A stretch of DNA of 64,000 bases from JAEUMG01 sp046349315 (lineage in GTDB: Bacteria; Pseudomonadota; Alphaproteobacteria; Rhizobiales; Aestuariivirgaceae): assembly GCA_046349315.1 (NCBI GenBank), contig JAXMCQ010000022.1, positions 1 to 64,000 of the forward strand. Reading direction: 5' to 3'. Of this stretch, positions 25,986-34,795 are shown one piece after another (position 1 is the first letter of the stretch; each line of letters opens with the position of its first letter). The notes beneath the pieces were generated by a model. It did not search any database and was not told the origin of the DNA. It worked only from the letters and a program-made list of their open reading frames with translations. A program made the translations under genes and the position numbers.

Positions 25986-27170
25986 TCAGGCTGCCTTCAT
26001 GCATGTCTCGATTCTCGCAAGGAGACGTTCGATATCGGCCCATAGTTCCTTCTCATCCTCGAGGCCGATGCTCAGGCGCAATACGACATCTGGTCCGGAC
26101 CAGGATGTCGCGCTGCGAAAGCCGGCGACGGACATGGGGGCGGCAAGGCTGCGCGTACCGCCCCAGGACGCACCGATGGCGAAGAGCCTGAGGGCGTCGA
26201 GGGCTCCCGCGACATGAGGAGATGCAGAGCGCTTGAATACGACGCTGAAGACGCCGCTCGATCCGAGGAAGTCCCTCTTCCAGATCGCGTGTCCGGGGAA
26301 GGCTTCGAGCGCGGGATGCAGAACTTGCGCGACAAGCGGATGATCTGCGATCTTTCTGGCGAAGACGAGCGCAACCCGTTCGGAGTGACGCAACCGCACG
26401 CCGAGTGTCTCGAATCCCCTAAGCACGAGTGATGCATCATCTGGTGAAACACCGATGCCCATTCGCCCGATGAACGCGCGAATCGCCCCTACGAGGGCTT
26501 CGTCACTGACTGTGATCGAGCCCATCAGCACATCGGAATGGCCGGAGACGAATTTTGTGAGTGCCTCGGTGACGATGTCGGCACCATGGGTGATGGGTTT
26601 GAAGTTGAGCGGCGTCGCCCAAGTGTTGTCGACCCCGACAAGCGCGCCCCGCTCATGTGCGATCGCGATGATTCGCGGCAGATCAAGGATTTCCATCGAG
26701 GTCGAGCCGGGACTCTCGCACCACACGATGCGGGTTTTCTCTCGCATTTTCGACGCGACATCGTCCGGCGACAAGGGGTCGAAGAAGTCAACCTCGACAC
26801 CCATTCGCCGCAGATCGGTCTCGGCAAAATCCCGCATCGGAGGATAGGCTGTATCGGCAATGAGGATGTGATCGCCGAAAGCCAGAAACGGCAGAACCGC
26901 GAGGGCATTGGCAGCCTGCCCGGACGGTGTGAGGAAAGTCCAGAACCCACCTTCAAGTTCGGTGATCTTCGCTTCAAGCGTACGCGTGGTGGGCGTGCCA
27001 TAAAGACCATAGGAATAGCCTTGATAGCCGCGCTCCAGCCGAGACGCATAGGCCGCCGCGTCCTGGAACACGATCGTCGAGGCGCGATGCACGCCGACGC
27101 CGAGCGGCGCAAACCCTTCGGATGATACTTCAGGCGTAAGGACGCAGCGCGTCAGATCATTTACGGTCAT
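25986..27170 (-). CDS. Cys/Met-metabolism PLP-dependent enzyme (cystathionine lyase-like)
   Basis: A 394-residue fold-type I PLP enzyme of the PF01053 family. YSYGLYGTPTTRTLEAKITELEG and LTPSGQAANALAVLPFL bind the cofactor phosphate. VWCESPGSTSMEI and VGVDNTWATP contact the ring, and EALTKFVSGHSDVLMG contains the Schiff-base Lys. It is close to MetC-like beta-lyases, but the exact reaction (beta-lyase, gamma-lyase or synthase) cannot be fixed. ATG 27170 is preferred to the longer frame because GAGG lies just before it and the extension overlaps the ABC gene. Second gene of a catabolic operon. Confidence 0.9.
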   Translation of the reverse strand: MTVNDLTRCVLTPEVSSEGFAPLGVGVHRASTIVFQDAAAYASRLERGYQGYSYGLYGTPTTRTLEAKITELEGGFWTFLTPSGQAANALAVLPFLAFGDHILIADTAYPPMRDFAETDLRRMGVEVDFFDPLSPDDVASKMREKTRIVWCESPGSTSMEILDLPRIIAIAHERGALVGVDNTWATPLNFKPITHGADIVTEALTKFVSGHSDVLMGSITVSDEALVGAIRAFIGRMGIGVSPDDASLVLRGFETLGVRLRHSERVALVFARKIADHPLVAQVLHPALEAFPGHAIWKRDFLGSSGVFSVVFKRSASPHVAGALDALRLFAIGASWGGTRSLAAPMSVAGFRSATSWSGPDVVLRLSIGLEDEKELWADIERLLARIETCMKAA

Positions 27171-27177
27171 GCCAGCC

Positions 27178-27954
27178 TCACAACACCTTCGACAGAAACG
27201 TCGCAGTGCGCGGATTGCGAGGATTGGAAAGTATGGTGCGCGGATCTCCTTCCTCGATGACCTGCCCTTCATCCATGAAGACGAGGTGGTTTCCGACTTC
27301 GCGGGCGAAACCGATTTCATGCGTGACAACCACCATGGTGATGCCGCTTGTCGCCAGGTTCTTGATAACGTCAAGAACCTCTCCGACCAGTTCAGGGTCG
27401 AGCGCAGACGTCGGCTCGTCAAACAACATGACCTCAGGCTCCATGGCGAGCGCGCGGGCGATCGCCACACGCTGCTGCTGTCCTCCGGAAAGCTGGCTCG
27501 GATAGCGGTTTCCAAGACCGCCGAGTCCAACGCGATCGAAGAGTTCCTGGGCCTTGGCGCGCGCTCTTTGCTTTGACCATCCCTTTACGTGTGAAGGTCC
27601 CTCCATCACGTTTTCCAATGCGGTCATGTGAGGGAACAGGTTGAAGCGCTGGAAAACCATGCCGGTAAACCGTCGCTGCGCAGCGATCTGAGCAGGCGCC
27701 AAGGGATGGAAACGGCCATCCTGTTCGACGAATCCCTGAAGTTTGCCCTTCAGGAAGATGCGCCCGGCAGAAATGGTCTCCAACTGGTTGATACAGCGAA
27801 GCAGCGTCGACTTGCCGGATCCGGAAGGACCGATCGCCACGCAGACTTCGCCGCGCCGCACACGCAGATTCACGCCCTTGAGAGCCTGCACCGGGCCATA
27901 GAACTTGTGAATGTTCTGCATCTCAACGCAGAATTCCGAGTTTTCCGATATCAT
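27178..27954 (-). CDS. Polar amino acid ABC transporter ATP-binding protein
   Basis: A 258-residue GlnQ/HisP-type ATPase. Walker A is AIGPSGSGKSTLLRCINQLE near residue 42, followed by QRRFTGMVFQRFNLFPHMTALENV, signature QLSGGQQQRVAIARAL, Walker B EVMLFDEPTSALDPELVGEV and the switch VVVTHEIGFAREVGNHLVFMDEGQVIEEG. It would power uptake of polar amino acids or a related solute with the adjacent permease, but that permease is truncated and no binding protein is nearby. So the transporter is probably not functional unless completed from elsewhere. Confidence 0.93.
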   Translation of the reverse strand: MISENSEFCVEMQNIHKFYGPVQALKGVNLRVRRGEVCVAIGPSGSGKSTLLRCINQLETISAGRIFLKGKLQGFVEQDGRFHPLAPAQIAAQRRFTGMVFQRFNLFPHMTALENVMEGPSHVKGWSKQRARAKAQELFDRVGLGGLGNRYPSQLSGGQQQRVAIARALAMEPEVMLFDEPTSALDPELVGEVLDVIKNLATSGITMVVVTHEIGFAREVGNHLVFMDEGQVIEEGDPRTILSNPRNPRTATFLSKVL

Positions 27955-27956
27955 GG

Positions 27957-28445
27957 CTAGTCCACCCGTACGGGATGAACCGAGACGCCTCTTCCAAAGT
28001 GGCGTTCGAGGTAATGTTGCCCAACCATCAGCACGGAGGTAATGGCCAGGTACCAGGTGGCGGCCACCATCAATAGCGGTATTGGCAAGTATAACCTGTT
28101 GGCAATCGCATTGGTTGCGAACATCAGGTCCAGCGTAAAGGGAATGGCCAAAACCAGGGATGTCGCCTTCAGCATGCCAATCGATTCATTGCCCGTCGGC
28201 GGGATGATCACCCGCATCGCCTGGGGCATGAGGATTCGCCACCAGATCTTTGCCGGCCGCATGCCGAGCGCTTGCGCCGCCTCCGCCTGTCCACGGTCGA
28301 TCGAATTGAATCCGGCACGGAAGATTTCCGTCAGATAGGCAGACTCGTTGAGTCCAAGCCCGAAGATCGCGGCGATCGCCGGCGTCACGATGTATTTCGT
28401 TTCGACGGAGACGATCTCGGGACCGAATGGTATCGCCAGGCTTTA
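27957..28445 (-). pseudogene. Amino acid ABC permease, N-terminus missing
   Basis: In-frame sequence from about 28445 reads SLAIPFGPEIVSVETKYIVT and continues through AIFGLGLNESAYLTEIFRAGFNSIDRGQAEAAQALGM, the EAA loop of HisM/GlnP-type permeases, to a normal C-terminus. A TAA directly precedes the Ser, and the first transmembrane helices expected in the family are absent. A start at GTG 28388 would give 143 residues against a usual 215 or more. The lost 5' part abuts the promoter region of the PhyH gene, marking a rearrangement junction. Confidence 0.8.
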
Positions 28446-28562
28446 TTCAAGCTGCCGCAGAGAAACGTAAAGCATTTTCTTATAACCCTGTTCGCAAGAT
28501 ATTATTTGAAATTAAGCCCCGTCCCCTTGAGCATTCAAGCGACGATTTAGCGAGAGGGCGTC

Positions 28563-29384
28563 ATGCCAAATTCACTCATCACCAAGGCTCATATCGACAG
28601 CTTCCAGGTGGATGGAGTCGTCCTGATCAGGGGGCTGTTCAAGAACCACGTCGAAACGCTCCGCCGCGGTGTCGAGGCCAACATGGCGCGACCCGGACCT
28701 TATGCCGCCGAAAACCTCAAAGCCGGCGACAAAGGCCGGTTCTTCGACGACTACTGCAATTGGGAGCGCATCCCCGAATTCGTCGAAGTCATCCACGAGT
28801 CGCCCGTAGCCGAAGTCGCGGCGGATCTGATGGCCTCGAAGACGGTTCAGTTGTTCCACGAACACATCCTGGTCAAGGAGCCCGGCACATCCAAGCCGAC
28901 GCCATGGCATCAGGATGCCCCTTATTACTTCGTCGAAGGGAAGCAGACGGTCAGTTTCTGGTCGCCGCTCGACCCAGTTCGCGAAGCATCTTTGCGGTGC
29001 GTCGCGGGTTCGCATCTCTGGAAAAAACCGGTCCTGCCAACGCGATGGCTTTCAGAGGAAAACTTCTATCCCGACGACGATCTTTATATGCCGGTGCCCG
29101 ACCCGGACGCGGAAGGAATGCCCGTTCGCGAATGGGAAATGGAGCCGGGCGATGCGGTTGCGTTTAGTTATTATGTTCTGCACGGCGCCCGCGGCAATGA
29201 GAGCGCAATGCGGCGTCGTGCCTTCTCGCTGCGGCTCATTGGCGATGATGCAAGATATGTCGAACGCCCGGGGCGGACCTCTCCGCCCTTCCCCGGCCAT
29301 GGCATGAAGGCGGGAGATCGATTGAGGGAAGATTGGTTTCCGGTCCTGTGGCCTCTCAGATCGCCTGACGCAGGTCGGCGATAA
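28563..29384 (+). CDS. Phytanoyl-CoA dioxygenase (PhyH) family protein
   Basis: A 273-residue Fe(II)/2-oxoglutarate oxygenase. The metal facial triad is His and Asp in TPWHQDAPYYFVEG near residues 120-128 and the distal His in SYYVLHGARGNES near 205, followed by RRRAFSLRLIGDD carrying the 2-oxoglutarate Arg. Members hydroxylate fatty acyl-CoA or small amino-acid-like substrates such as ectoine, and the neighbours favour a small nitrogen compound here (inference). Its 3' end overlaps the convergent LysR gene by 29 bases. Confidence 0.9.
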   Translation: MPNSLITKAHIDSFQVDGVVLIRGLFKNHVETLRRGVEANMARPGPYAAENLKAGDKGRFFDDYCNWERIPEFVEVIHESPVAEVAADLMASKTVQLFHEHILVKEPGTSKPTPWHQDAPYYFVEGKQTVSFWSPLDPVREASLRCVAGSHLWKKPVLPTRWLSEENFYPDDDLYMPVPDPDAEGMPVREWEMEPGDAVAFSYYVLHGARGNESAMRRRAFSLRLIGDDARYVERPGRTSPPFPGHGMKAGDRLREDWFPVLWPLRSPDAGRR

Positions 29385-30231
29385 ACTCTTGCAGAAGCCG
29401 GGAAGCCATCCGGTTGGGCGGCGTGATGAGAAGCGTACGGAAGTGCAATGCCGGCTCGAAAGGTTTGAGCGTCAAGCCACGCTCAATATAGGGCTCGGCC
29501 GTCAGCGGATCGACAAGCCCTATTCCAATGCCCGCCGCGACCATGGCGCAAATCGTCGTCGAATAGGGCGTTTCCATCACCGTTCTGATCTTTACGCCGG
29601 CATTCTGAAAGACCGCCTCGGCTTCGCCACGGGTTGTGTCTTCCGGCGCCAGGGCGATAAAGGCATGCCCTGCCAGATCTTGCGGGCGAACTGTCGCGCA
29701 CCCTTCCAAGGGGTGGCCGTCCGGCACTGCTACTGCTACCTGGAATCGAGCAAATTCCGAGACCACGACGCCTGTCTGGTCGATTTCATCGGCGACAATT
29801 CCGAGATCGAACTGTCCGGAAGCCACGAGATCGCGCACGGTCGCTGACATGCGCGCTTGAAACGTGACCGCCACATTCGGATTGCGCGACATGAACGTTT
29901 TCAAGGCGCGCGGCAGCACATTGGTGGATAGCGCCGAAAGGCTGGCGATCCTGAGTTCACCGGAGCCGAAATCGCGAATGCGAGCCGCCGCGCCGCGCAA
30001 ATGGGCCAAGCCGAGAAAGGCATGTTCGACTTCCCGAAAGAAAAGCTGACCTTCCGGCGTGGGATGCAATCGTCCCTTGACGCGCTGGAACAAAGCGAAG
30101 CCCAGCGAGCGCTCAAGTTCTTGGATCATCTTGCTGACCGCTGGCTGCGACACATGCAACACCTCGGCGGCGCGCGCCGTGGTTCCATTGGTCATAACAA
30201 CACGGAAGACTTCGACTTGCCTGAGATTCAT
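29356..30231 (-). CDS. LysR-family transcriptional regulator
   Basis: A 291-residue regulator with an N-terminal winged HTH (MNLRQVEVFRVVMTNGTTARAAEVLHVSQPAVSKMIQELERSLG has the usual helix-turn-helix spacing; quoted parts overlap residues 1-44) and a periplasmic-binding-protein-like effector domain (about 90-290). It resembles the NocR/OccR-like branch that senses opines or arginine-type compounds, but this is an impression. Its position at the end of the dipeptide/amino-acid cluster makes it the likely local regulator. Confidence 0.9.
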   Translation of the reverse strand: MNLRQVEVFRVVMTNGTTARAAEVLHVSQPAVSKMIQELERSLGFALFQRVKGRLHPTPEGQLFFREVEHAFLGLAHLRGAAARIRDFGSGELRIASLSALSTNVLPRALKTFMSRNPNVAVTFQARMSATVRDLVASGQFDLGIVADEIDQTGVVVSEFARFQVAVAVPDGHPLEGCATVRPQDLAGHAFIALAPEDTTRGEAEAVFQNAGVKIRTVMETPYSTTICAMVAAGIGIGLVDPLTAEPYIERGLTLKPFEPALHFRTLLITPPNRMASRLLQEFIADLRQAI

Positions 30232-30364
30232 TCAAACTCCGGAGACTCTATAGACCGCGATCCTGCAGGATGAACAAAGTCGATGCTACAGTGATCATGC
30301 CGCTGCGCGTTTGCAACCAGTGCGCAACTCCAAACCAAGCACTGTAAACCTCTAATAGGTTTGA

Positions 30365-30526
30365 ATTGTTGTCGCCGTACTTCACGATAGCAGCCAAGCC
30401 GCCCGCTATGCCGACCAGATCGTGATCCTGAAGAGTGGACAGGTCTTCGCGCAGGGCACACCCGACAGGATCATGACAGCGTCCACAATATCAGAAGTGC
30501 TCGGTGTCGAGGTGGCCGGCATATAA
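30365..30526 (+). pseudogene. C-terminal fragment of an iron-chelate ABC ATPase
   Basis: 53 codons read IVVAVLHDSSQAARYADQIV then ILKSGQVFAQGTPDRIMTAS and TISEVLGVEVAGI-stop. This is the H-loop and C-terminus of FecE/HmuV-type siderophore or heme importer ATPases. The upstream nucleotide-binding core is missing and an in-frame TGA lies directly before. It is a relic of an earlier insertion near the right end of island 1. Confidence 0.75.
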
Positions 30527-30782
30527 GGCTCTTCCAGTGGCGCGCCATTGTGCGTTCCATTGCCTCGCTGGGCTGCTCGCTGGTAGCCCTTGTTACTTCT
30601 TCACTCGCACTTAGGCCGTCGTTGTATGCCACAGCTAATTTGCACTTTCACCAAAGATCGCGCCTGCTGCCGCCCTCGCTATATCCTGCAAGCGAGAAGA
30701 CAACTCGCGACCGTTGTTAACGGTTAATACGGAGGCATGGCTGCTTGAGTTGCATTGGCAAGCACTGAGCGCGCTATGTTCC

Positions 30783-31010
30783 GCTGCACACACAGCGCAC
30801 CCGGCGACTTCTAATGTATTGAATTCCTTGAACATTCGTTCTCATCCATCATGGGCGCGACACAAAATCTGTGCACGGAGTTTTGCGCTGCCGCGGTCAT
30901 CCTATCTCTTGCTCTCGAACAGTCCTCGCGCACTGGCGGTGGTCTCTTGCACACCGCTGTTATAGGTCGTCAATCGCGATAGGCACAATTGGAAAAGCAG
31001 TGAAAAGCCC
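30783..31010 (-). repeat. dusA 5'-end repeat, copy B (junction between two islands)
   Basis: The core 30845-30903 differs from copy A at one base in 59 and keeps the dusA-like start AGGATGACCGCGGCAG. The 60 or so bases to the left (30783-30844, CTGCACACACAGCGCACCCG...) are homologous to those left of copy C (58999-59060) but not to dusA, marking an island end. The leader to the right (30959-31007, TTATAGGTCGT...CAATTGGAAAAGCAG) resembles the dusA leader of copy A. No functional gene follows from this partial dusA start. Confidence 0.82.
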
Positions 31011-31082
31011 GGGGCTTGCCTGCGATCGGCTGTCTTCGGGTCTGCCAGAACATTTCCATCCATCGACGATCCTGCCTGGTCC

Positions 31083-31289
31083 TCACACTGCAGAATTCAA
31101 CACCTCCGCGCCTTCCTCCGTCACCAGCACCGTATTGGAGATGAAATCGTCACCGCGGCCAGTGCTCATGAGCCATGAGAGTACGTGGAAGCTCATGCCG
31201 ATATCTGTCGCGAGGTTCGAATCGCGCCGAAGCCCTGTGACCGAATTGCCACCGGTCCATGAGGGCAGTAATCCGATGCCGACGCACAG
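31083..31289 (-). pseudogene. C-terminal fragment of an M24 peptidase (ectoine hydrolase-like)
   Basis: The frame LCVGIGLLPSWTGGNSVTGL followed by GMSFHVLSWLMSTGRGDDF and ISNTVLVTEEGAEVLNSAV-stop matches the C-terminal pita-bread motifs of M24 proteins, especially the ectoine hydrolase/DoeA-type subgroup. Only about 68 codons remain and there is no start. Because it directly follows copy B, it is a remnant at the left end of island 2. Confidence 0.7.
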
Positions 31290-31354
31290 CCGCAGTGACG
31301 GCGGCGATTATGGGATAACCCGGCATCATCGACCACCGCTGCCATGCTCCTGGC

Positions 31355-32374
31355 TTATGCAGGAGTGGGCGCATCCTGGCGGATGAGGCCTTCCGCCTTG
31401 AGCTCCTGCCAGAATGCCTTCGGGATCGGATGTGCCATGAGTTCCAGATTCTGGTTCATCTGCGCCAAGTTCCGCGTGCCGGGCACATGCGAGGCAACCG
31501 CGGGGTGGGCGAGCAGGAACTGCAGAGCAGCCGCAGGGAGCGGCACGTTGTGGCGCGCGCAGACGGCCTCGATCTTCTTCACCTTCTCCATGATGGGGGC
31601 CGGGGCCGGCGCATAGTTCCACTTGGCGCCGGGAACCGCACCGGTGGCTAGAATTCCGCCGTTGAAGCCGCCGCCGATCACGATCGCCGTGCCGCGCCGC
31701 TCGCACAGCGGCAGCAGCTCGTTCAGCGCCTCCTGCTCCAAAAGCGTGTAGCGGCCGGCCACCAGCAGTGTGTCGAAGTCGCCGGCCTTCATGAAGTCGA
31801 GCATGACCTCCCAGTTGTTGACACCGACGCCGATCGCCTTAACGAGACCCTGTTCACGCAGCTCGATCAGGGCCCGGTAACAGCCGTCCATCGCCTGCTT
31901 GAAATGGACCTTCTGCATCTCGGGCCCATGAGTGAACACATCCGCGTCATGGATGAACAGGATGTCGATATAGCCAAGCCCCAGTCGCTGCAGCGAATCC
32001 TCGAAGCTCCGCATCGTGCCGTCATAGGAATAGTCGAAGCGGCTTTTAAAGGGTGCGGCATCGACCCATGGCTTGAAGTCGATCGTCTCGCGCCGCGCCG
32101 CTTTGAGCACGCGGCCCACCTTGCTCGATACCACGAATTGCTCGCGCGGCTTCCAGCGGAGGTAATGGCCAAGACGGAGTTCGGAGAGGCCGTGGCCGTA
32201 GTAGGGCGCAGTGTCGAAATAATGCATGCCCGCGTCCCAAGCGCGCTCTATCATGGCGCCCGCCTCCTCTTCCGGGATGGGCCGCAGGAAATTGCCGATG
32301 GGCGCCGCACCGAAGCCCATGTCGGTGATGTCGAAGCCCACGCGGCCGAATTTGCGAACGTTGGTGGCGTTCAT
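31355..32374 (-). CDS. Aldo/keto reductase (L-fucose/D-threo-aldose dehydrogenase-like)
   Basis: A 339-residue NAD(P)-dependent TIM-barrel oxidoreductase. The catalytic tetrad is visible: Asp and Tyr in YFDTAPYYGHG, Lys in FVVSSKVGR and His in DILFIHDADV. The long insertion near 95-115 (RETIDFKPWVDAAPFKSRFD) is typical of the L-fucose or pyridoxal 4-dehydrogenase branch, which oxidises C1 of aldoses to lactones. It lies downstream of MaoC and acyl-CoA dehydrogenase genes and near a sugar ABC importer, so sugar oxidation is the likely role. Confidence 0.9.
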   Translation of the reverse strand: MNATNVRKFGRVGFDITDMGFGAAPIGNFLRPIPEEEAGAMIERAWDAGMHYFDTAPYYGHGLSELRLGHYLRWKPREQFVVSSKVGRVLKAARRETIDFKPWVDAAPFKSRFDYSYDGTMRSFEDSLQRLGLGYIDILFIHDADVFTHGPEMQKVHFKQAMDGCYRALIELREQGLVKAIGVGVNNWEVMLDFMKAGDFDTLLVAGRYTLLEQEALNELLPLCERRGTAIVIGGGFNGGILATGAVPGAKWNYAPAPAPIMEKVKKIEAVCARHNVPLPAAALQFLLAHPAVASHVPGTRNLAQMNQNLELMAHPIPKAFWQELKAEGLIRQDAPTPA

Positions 32375-32392
32375 CTCGGTCCTCCAGGTTCT

Positions 32393-32833
32393 TTATGTTT
32401 CGCGCTTCAGCCAGCGCGTGATGTGGCCGGCGACGGCGCAGACGGTACCCGACTGGTTGGCGAGGCTGACGTCGGCCACCGTCCGCATCCTTTCAGGATC
32501 TGCGCTCACGATGCGGTAGGTGACGGTGATCGTGTCGCCGACCTTCACCGCTTCAAGGAAGCGCACCCGGTCATAGCCGAGCGAGACCGGATAGTGCTCC
32601 CGCATCAGCGCCTCGCACCTGTCGGTGATCATGGTGGAGGCGCGCGACATGTAGCCCACGAGCAGCGCGCCGTGTGCGATTCGCCCGCCAAAACGTGTGC
32701 TCGCCATGGCGACCTCGTCCACGTGATTGGAAGAAAGGTCGCCGGTGATTCCAGCGAAGAGATAGACGTCGCTTTCCCCCACCGTCTTGGAACAGGTGAC
32801 GCTTGCGCCGATCGTTGCCTTAAACGGGTCCAT
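32393..32833 (-). CDS. MaoC-family hotdog dehydratase
   Basis: A 146-residue single hotdog domain with the hydratase-2 motif FAGITGDLSSNHVDEVAMA (Asp and His pair near residues 32-37) and the following GGRIAHGALLVGYMSR. Such proteins hydrate short enoyl-CoA or related thioesters, usually as dimers. One base separates it from the stop codon region of the acyl-CoA dehydrogenase upstream, so the two form a dehydrogenation-hydration pair. Confidence 0.88.
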   Translation of the reverse strand: MDPFKATIGASVTCSKTVGESDVYLFAGITGDLSSNHVDEVAMASTRFGGRIAHGALLVGYMSRASTMITDRCEALMREHYPVSLGYDRVRFLEAVKVGDTITVTYRIVSADPERMRTVADVSLANQSGTVCAVAGHITRWLKRET

Positions 32834-32834
32834 C

Positions 32835-34001
32835 TCAGCCTTTCAACAATTCGCGAGCGATGATCGTGCGCTGGATCTGGTTGGTGCCCTCATAGATCTG
32901 CGTGATCTTGGCGTCGCGGTAGAGCCTTTCCACTTCGAAGCCCCGGATATAGCCGGAGCCACCGAACACCTGCACTGCATTGGCCGTGTGCTCAACGGCC
33001 ACATCGCCGGCGAAGCACTTTGCGATCGAGCAGTCCATAGTGGCGGGAAGGCCAGCGTCCATCACCATCGCCGCGCGGTGGACGAGGGCGCGGGCCGCAA
33101 CGATATCCTTCTGCATGTCGGCCAGGATCCACTGCAGGCCCTGGTTCTCGGCAATCGCTTTGCCAAACTGCCGGCGCGTCTTCGCATAGTCGAGCGCCGC
33201 CTCGAGCCCCGCCTGTGCGATGCCGACCGCCAGTGCCCCGATGCCGATGCGGCCCTTGTCGAGCACGCTCATCATGATGTGGAAGCCGCGGTTCAGAGGC
33301 CCCAGCAGCGCATCGGGCCCAAGCGCCACATTGTCGAAATGAAGCGCGCATACGGGCGAGGCGCGCTGACCCATCTTGTGCTCCTTCTTGCCGCGCGAAA
33401 CGCCCTTGGCATTGAGATCGACGATGAAGATCGACATGCCGCGATGGCCGGCCTCGGGATCGGTGCGCGCCAACACGAAGCCGATGTCCGCCACGGGTGC
33501 ATTGTGGATCCAAATCTTGGAGCCCGATAGACGAAACCCGTCACCGTCACGCGTGGCCGTGGTCTTCACGCCCGACACGTCGGTCCCCGCCTCAGCCTCG
33601 GTGATGCAATAGCAGACGCGCTTTCGCGTCGCCAGCACGTCGGCTAGATGCGCCTCGCGCTGCGCCGCGCTGCCGTGGACGGACAGCAGCGTACCGATCA
33701 GCTCGACTAGGCCGCACTGGTCGGCAACCGAGGCATAGCTGCGCGACAGCTCCTCCATCACGATTGCATAGGAGAGCGCGTCAAGCCCCGCCCCTCCGAA
33801 CTCCTCCGGCACCGTGATGCCGAAGAGGCCCAGCTCCGCCATCTCGGCATAGATTTCGGCGGGAAAGCTCTCAGTCTCGTCGAGATCGCGCGCGACAGGC
33901 TTGACGCGGGTTTCGGCGAAGCGCCGCGCCGTGTCGCCGATCTGGGTGTAGATCTCGGCCGGGAGCTTCGGAAACGGAATGGCGGAGGATGGCGGCATCA
34001 A
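32835..34001 (-). CDS. Acyl-CoA dehydrogenase
   Basis: A 388-residue FAD enzyme. Helical N-domain (1-125), beta domain with CYCITEAEAGTDVSGVKTTA and GSKIWIHNAPVADIGFVLA, then the C-domain with RRQFGKAIAENQGLQWILADM and YEGTNQIQRTIIARELL, whose Glu is the usual catalytic base of bacterial short/medium-chain enzymes. Its start overlaps the TetR stop by 4 bases (ATGA, 33998-34001), so it is translationally coupled to its probable repressor. With MaoC it could process a branched or short acyl-CoA. Confidence 0.93.
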   Translation of the reverse strand: MMPPSSAIPFPKLPAEIYTQIGDTARRFAETRVKPVARDLDETESFPAEIYAEMAELGLFGITVPEEFGGAGLDALSYAIVMEELSRSYASVADQCGLVELIGTLLSVHGSAAQREAHLADVLATRKRVCYCITEAEAGTDVSGVKTTATRDGDGFRLSGSKIWIHNAPVADIGFVLARTDPEAGHRGMSIFIVDLNAKGVSRGKKEHKMGQRASPVCALHFDNVALGPDALLGPLNRGFHIMMSVLDKGRIGIGALAVGIAQAGLEAALDYAKTRRQFGKAIAENQGLQWILADMQKDIVAARALVHRAAMVMDAGLPATMDCSIAKCFAGDVAVEHTANAVQVFGGSGYIRGFEVERLYRDAKITQIYEGTNQIQRTIIARELLKG

Positions 34002-34684
34002 CGGTCTTTCTTCAGAAGTCTCAGGATGGTGTCGAGGTTGAAGGCGAGGCGCGCCTCGAGGTTCTCCTTCGCCATTAGGTCCCGCTCATAGACGATGGAT
34101 CCGGTGAAACGGTTGGTGAGGTAGTAATAGCCTATGGCGGCGATGGTGATGTTGAGTTGCACAGGATCAACCCCACCGCGGAAGACCCCCGCCGCGACAC
34201 CGCGGTCGAGGATGTTCTTCACCATGGCGACGAGCTTGCTGCCGGTCTGGCGGATCGCCTCGGAGGTCTTAAGATGCTTGGCGCGGTGCAGGTTCTCGCT
34301 GTTGACCAGCGTCAGGAACTCGGGGTGCGCGAGGTAATAGTCCCACGTGAATCGTACAAGTTTCGCAATCGCCTCGTCGGGCGGCAGCTCGTCGAGGTGC
34401 AGCGTCTGCTCGGCCGAGCGGATGCCCAGATAGGCATCCTCAAGGACGGCCGTAAACAACTGCTCCTTGCTGCCGAAGTAATGGTAGATCATGCGCTTGT
34501 TGGCCCTGGAACGCACCGCGATCTCGTCGACCCTCGCGCCGCCCAGGCCCTTGCGTGCGAATTCGACCAAAGCGCCCGCTAGGATGCGCTTGCGAGTCTG
34601 ATGGGCGTCGCGCGGCATGCTCGCGCGTTTCTTCTTCAGCGTTCCCTGTTCCGTCGCATACGCGGCCTGTTCGCTTCGCATCAC
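33998..34684 (-). CDS. TetR/AcrR-family transcriptional regulator
   Basis: A 228-residue regulator with an N-terminal HTH (RKRILAGALVEFARKGLGGARVDEIAVRSRANKRMIYHYF region, with YHYFGSKEQLFTAVLEDAY ending the recognition helix) and a C-terminal dimerisation/ligand domain resembling PF17938 (HPEFLTLVNSENLHRAKHLK). The start may be GTG 34684, ATG 34681 or ATG 34618. It heads the acyl-CoA dehydrogenase-MaoC-AKR operon and faces the sugar ABC operon across about 110 bases containing a palindrome, so it probably represses both. Confidence 0.88.
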   Translation of the reverse strand: MMRSEQAAYATEQGTLKKKRASMPRDAHQTRKRILAGALVEFARKGLGGARVDEIAVRSRANKRMIYHYFGSKEQLFTAVLEDAYLGIRSAEQTLHLDELPPDEAIAKLVRFTWDYYLAHPEFLTLVNSENLHRAKHLKTSEAIRQTGSKLVAMVKNILDRGVAAGVFRGGVDPVQLNITIAAIGYYYLTNRFTGSIVYERDLMAKENLEARLAFNLDTILRLLKKDR

Positions 34685-34727
34685 CTATTGCAACCTCTCT
34701 GCCCTTTCGAAGGCATACATCCGGGGC

Positions 34728-34759
34728 TTGACAGTCTCCTAGAATGCAGTAACTAGTTA
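34728..34759 (+). promoter_or_regulatory. Promoter with overlapping TetR-type operator
   Basis: TTGACA at 34728-34733 is a good -35. About 16 bases later the perfect palindrome TAACTAGTTA (34750-34759) covers the -10 position, so a bound dimer would block polymerase. It lies 37 bases before the sugar-binding-protein ATG and inside the gap to the divergent TetR gene. Confidence 0.6.
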
Positions 34760-34795
34760 GTGCAGTAAAGGTCAAAAAGATTATGGGAGGACCAC

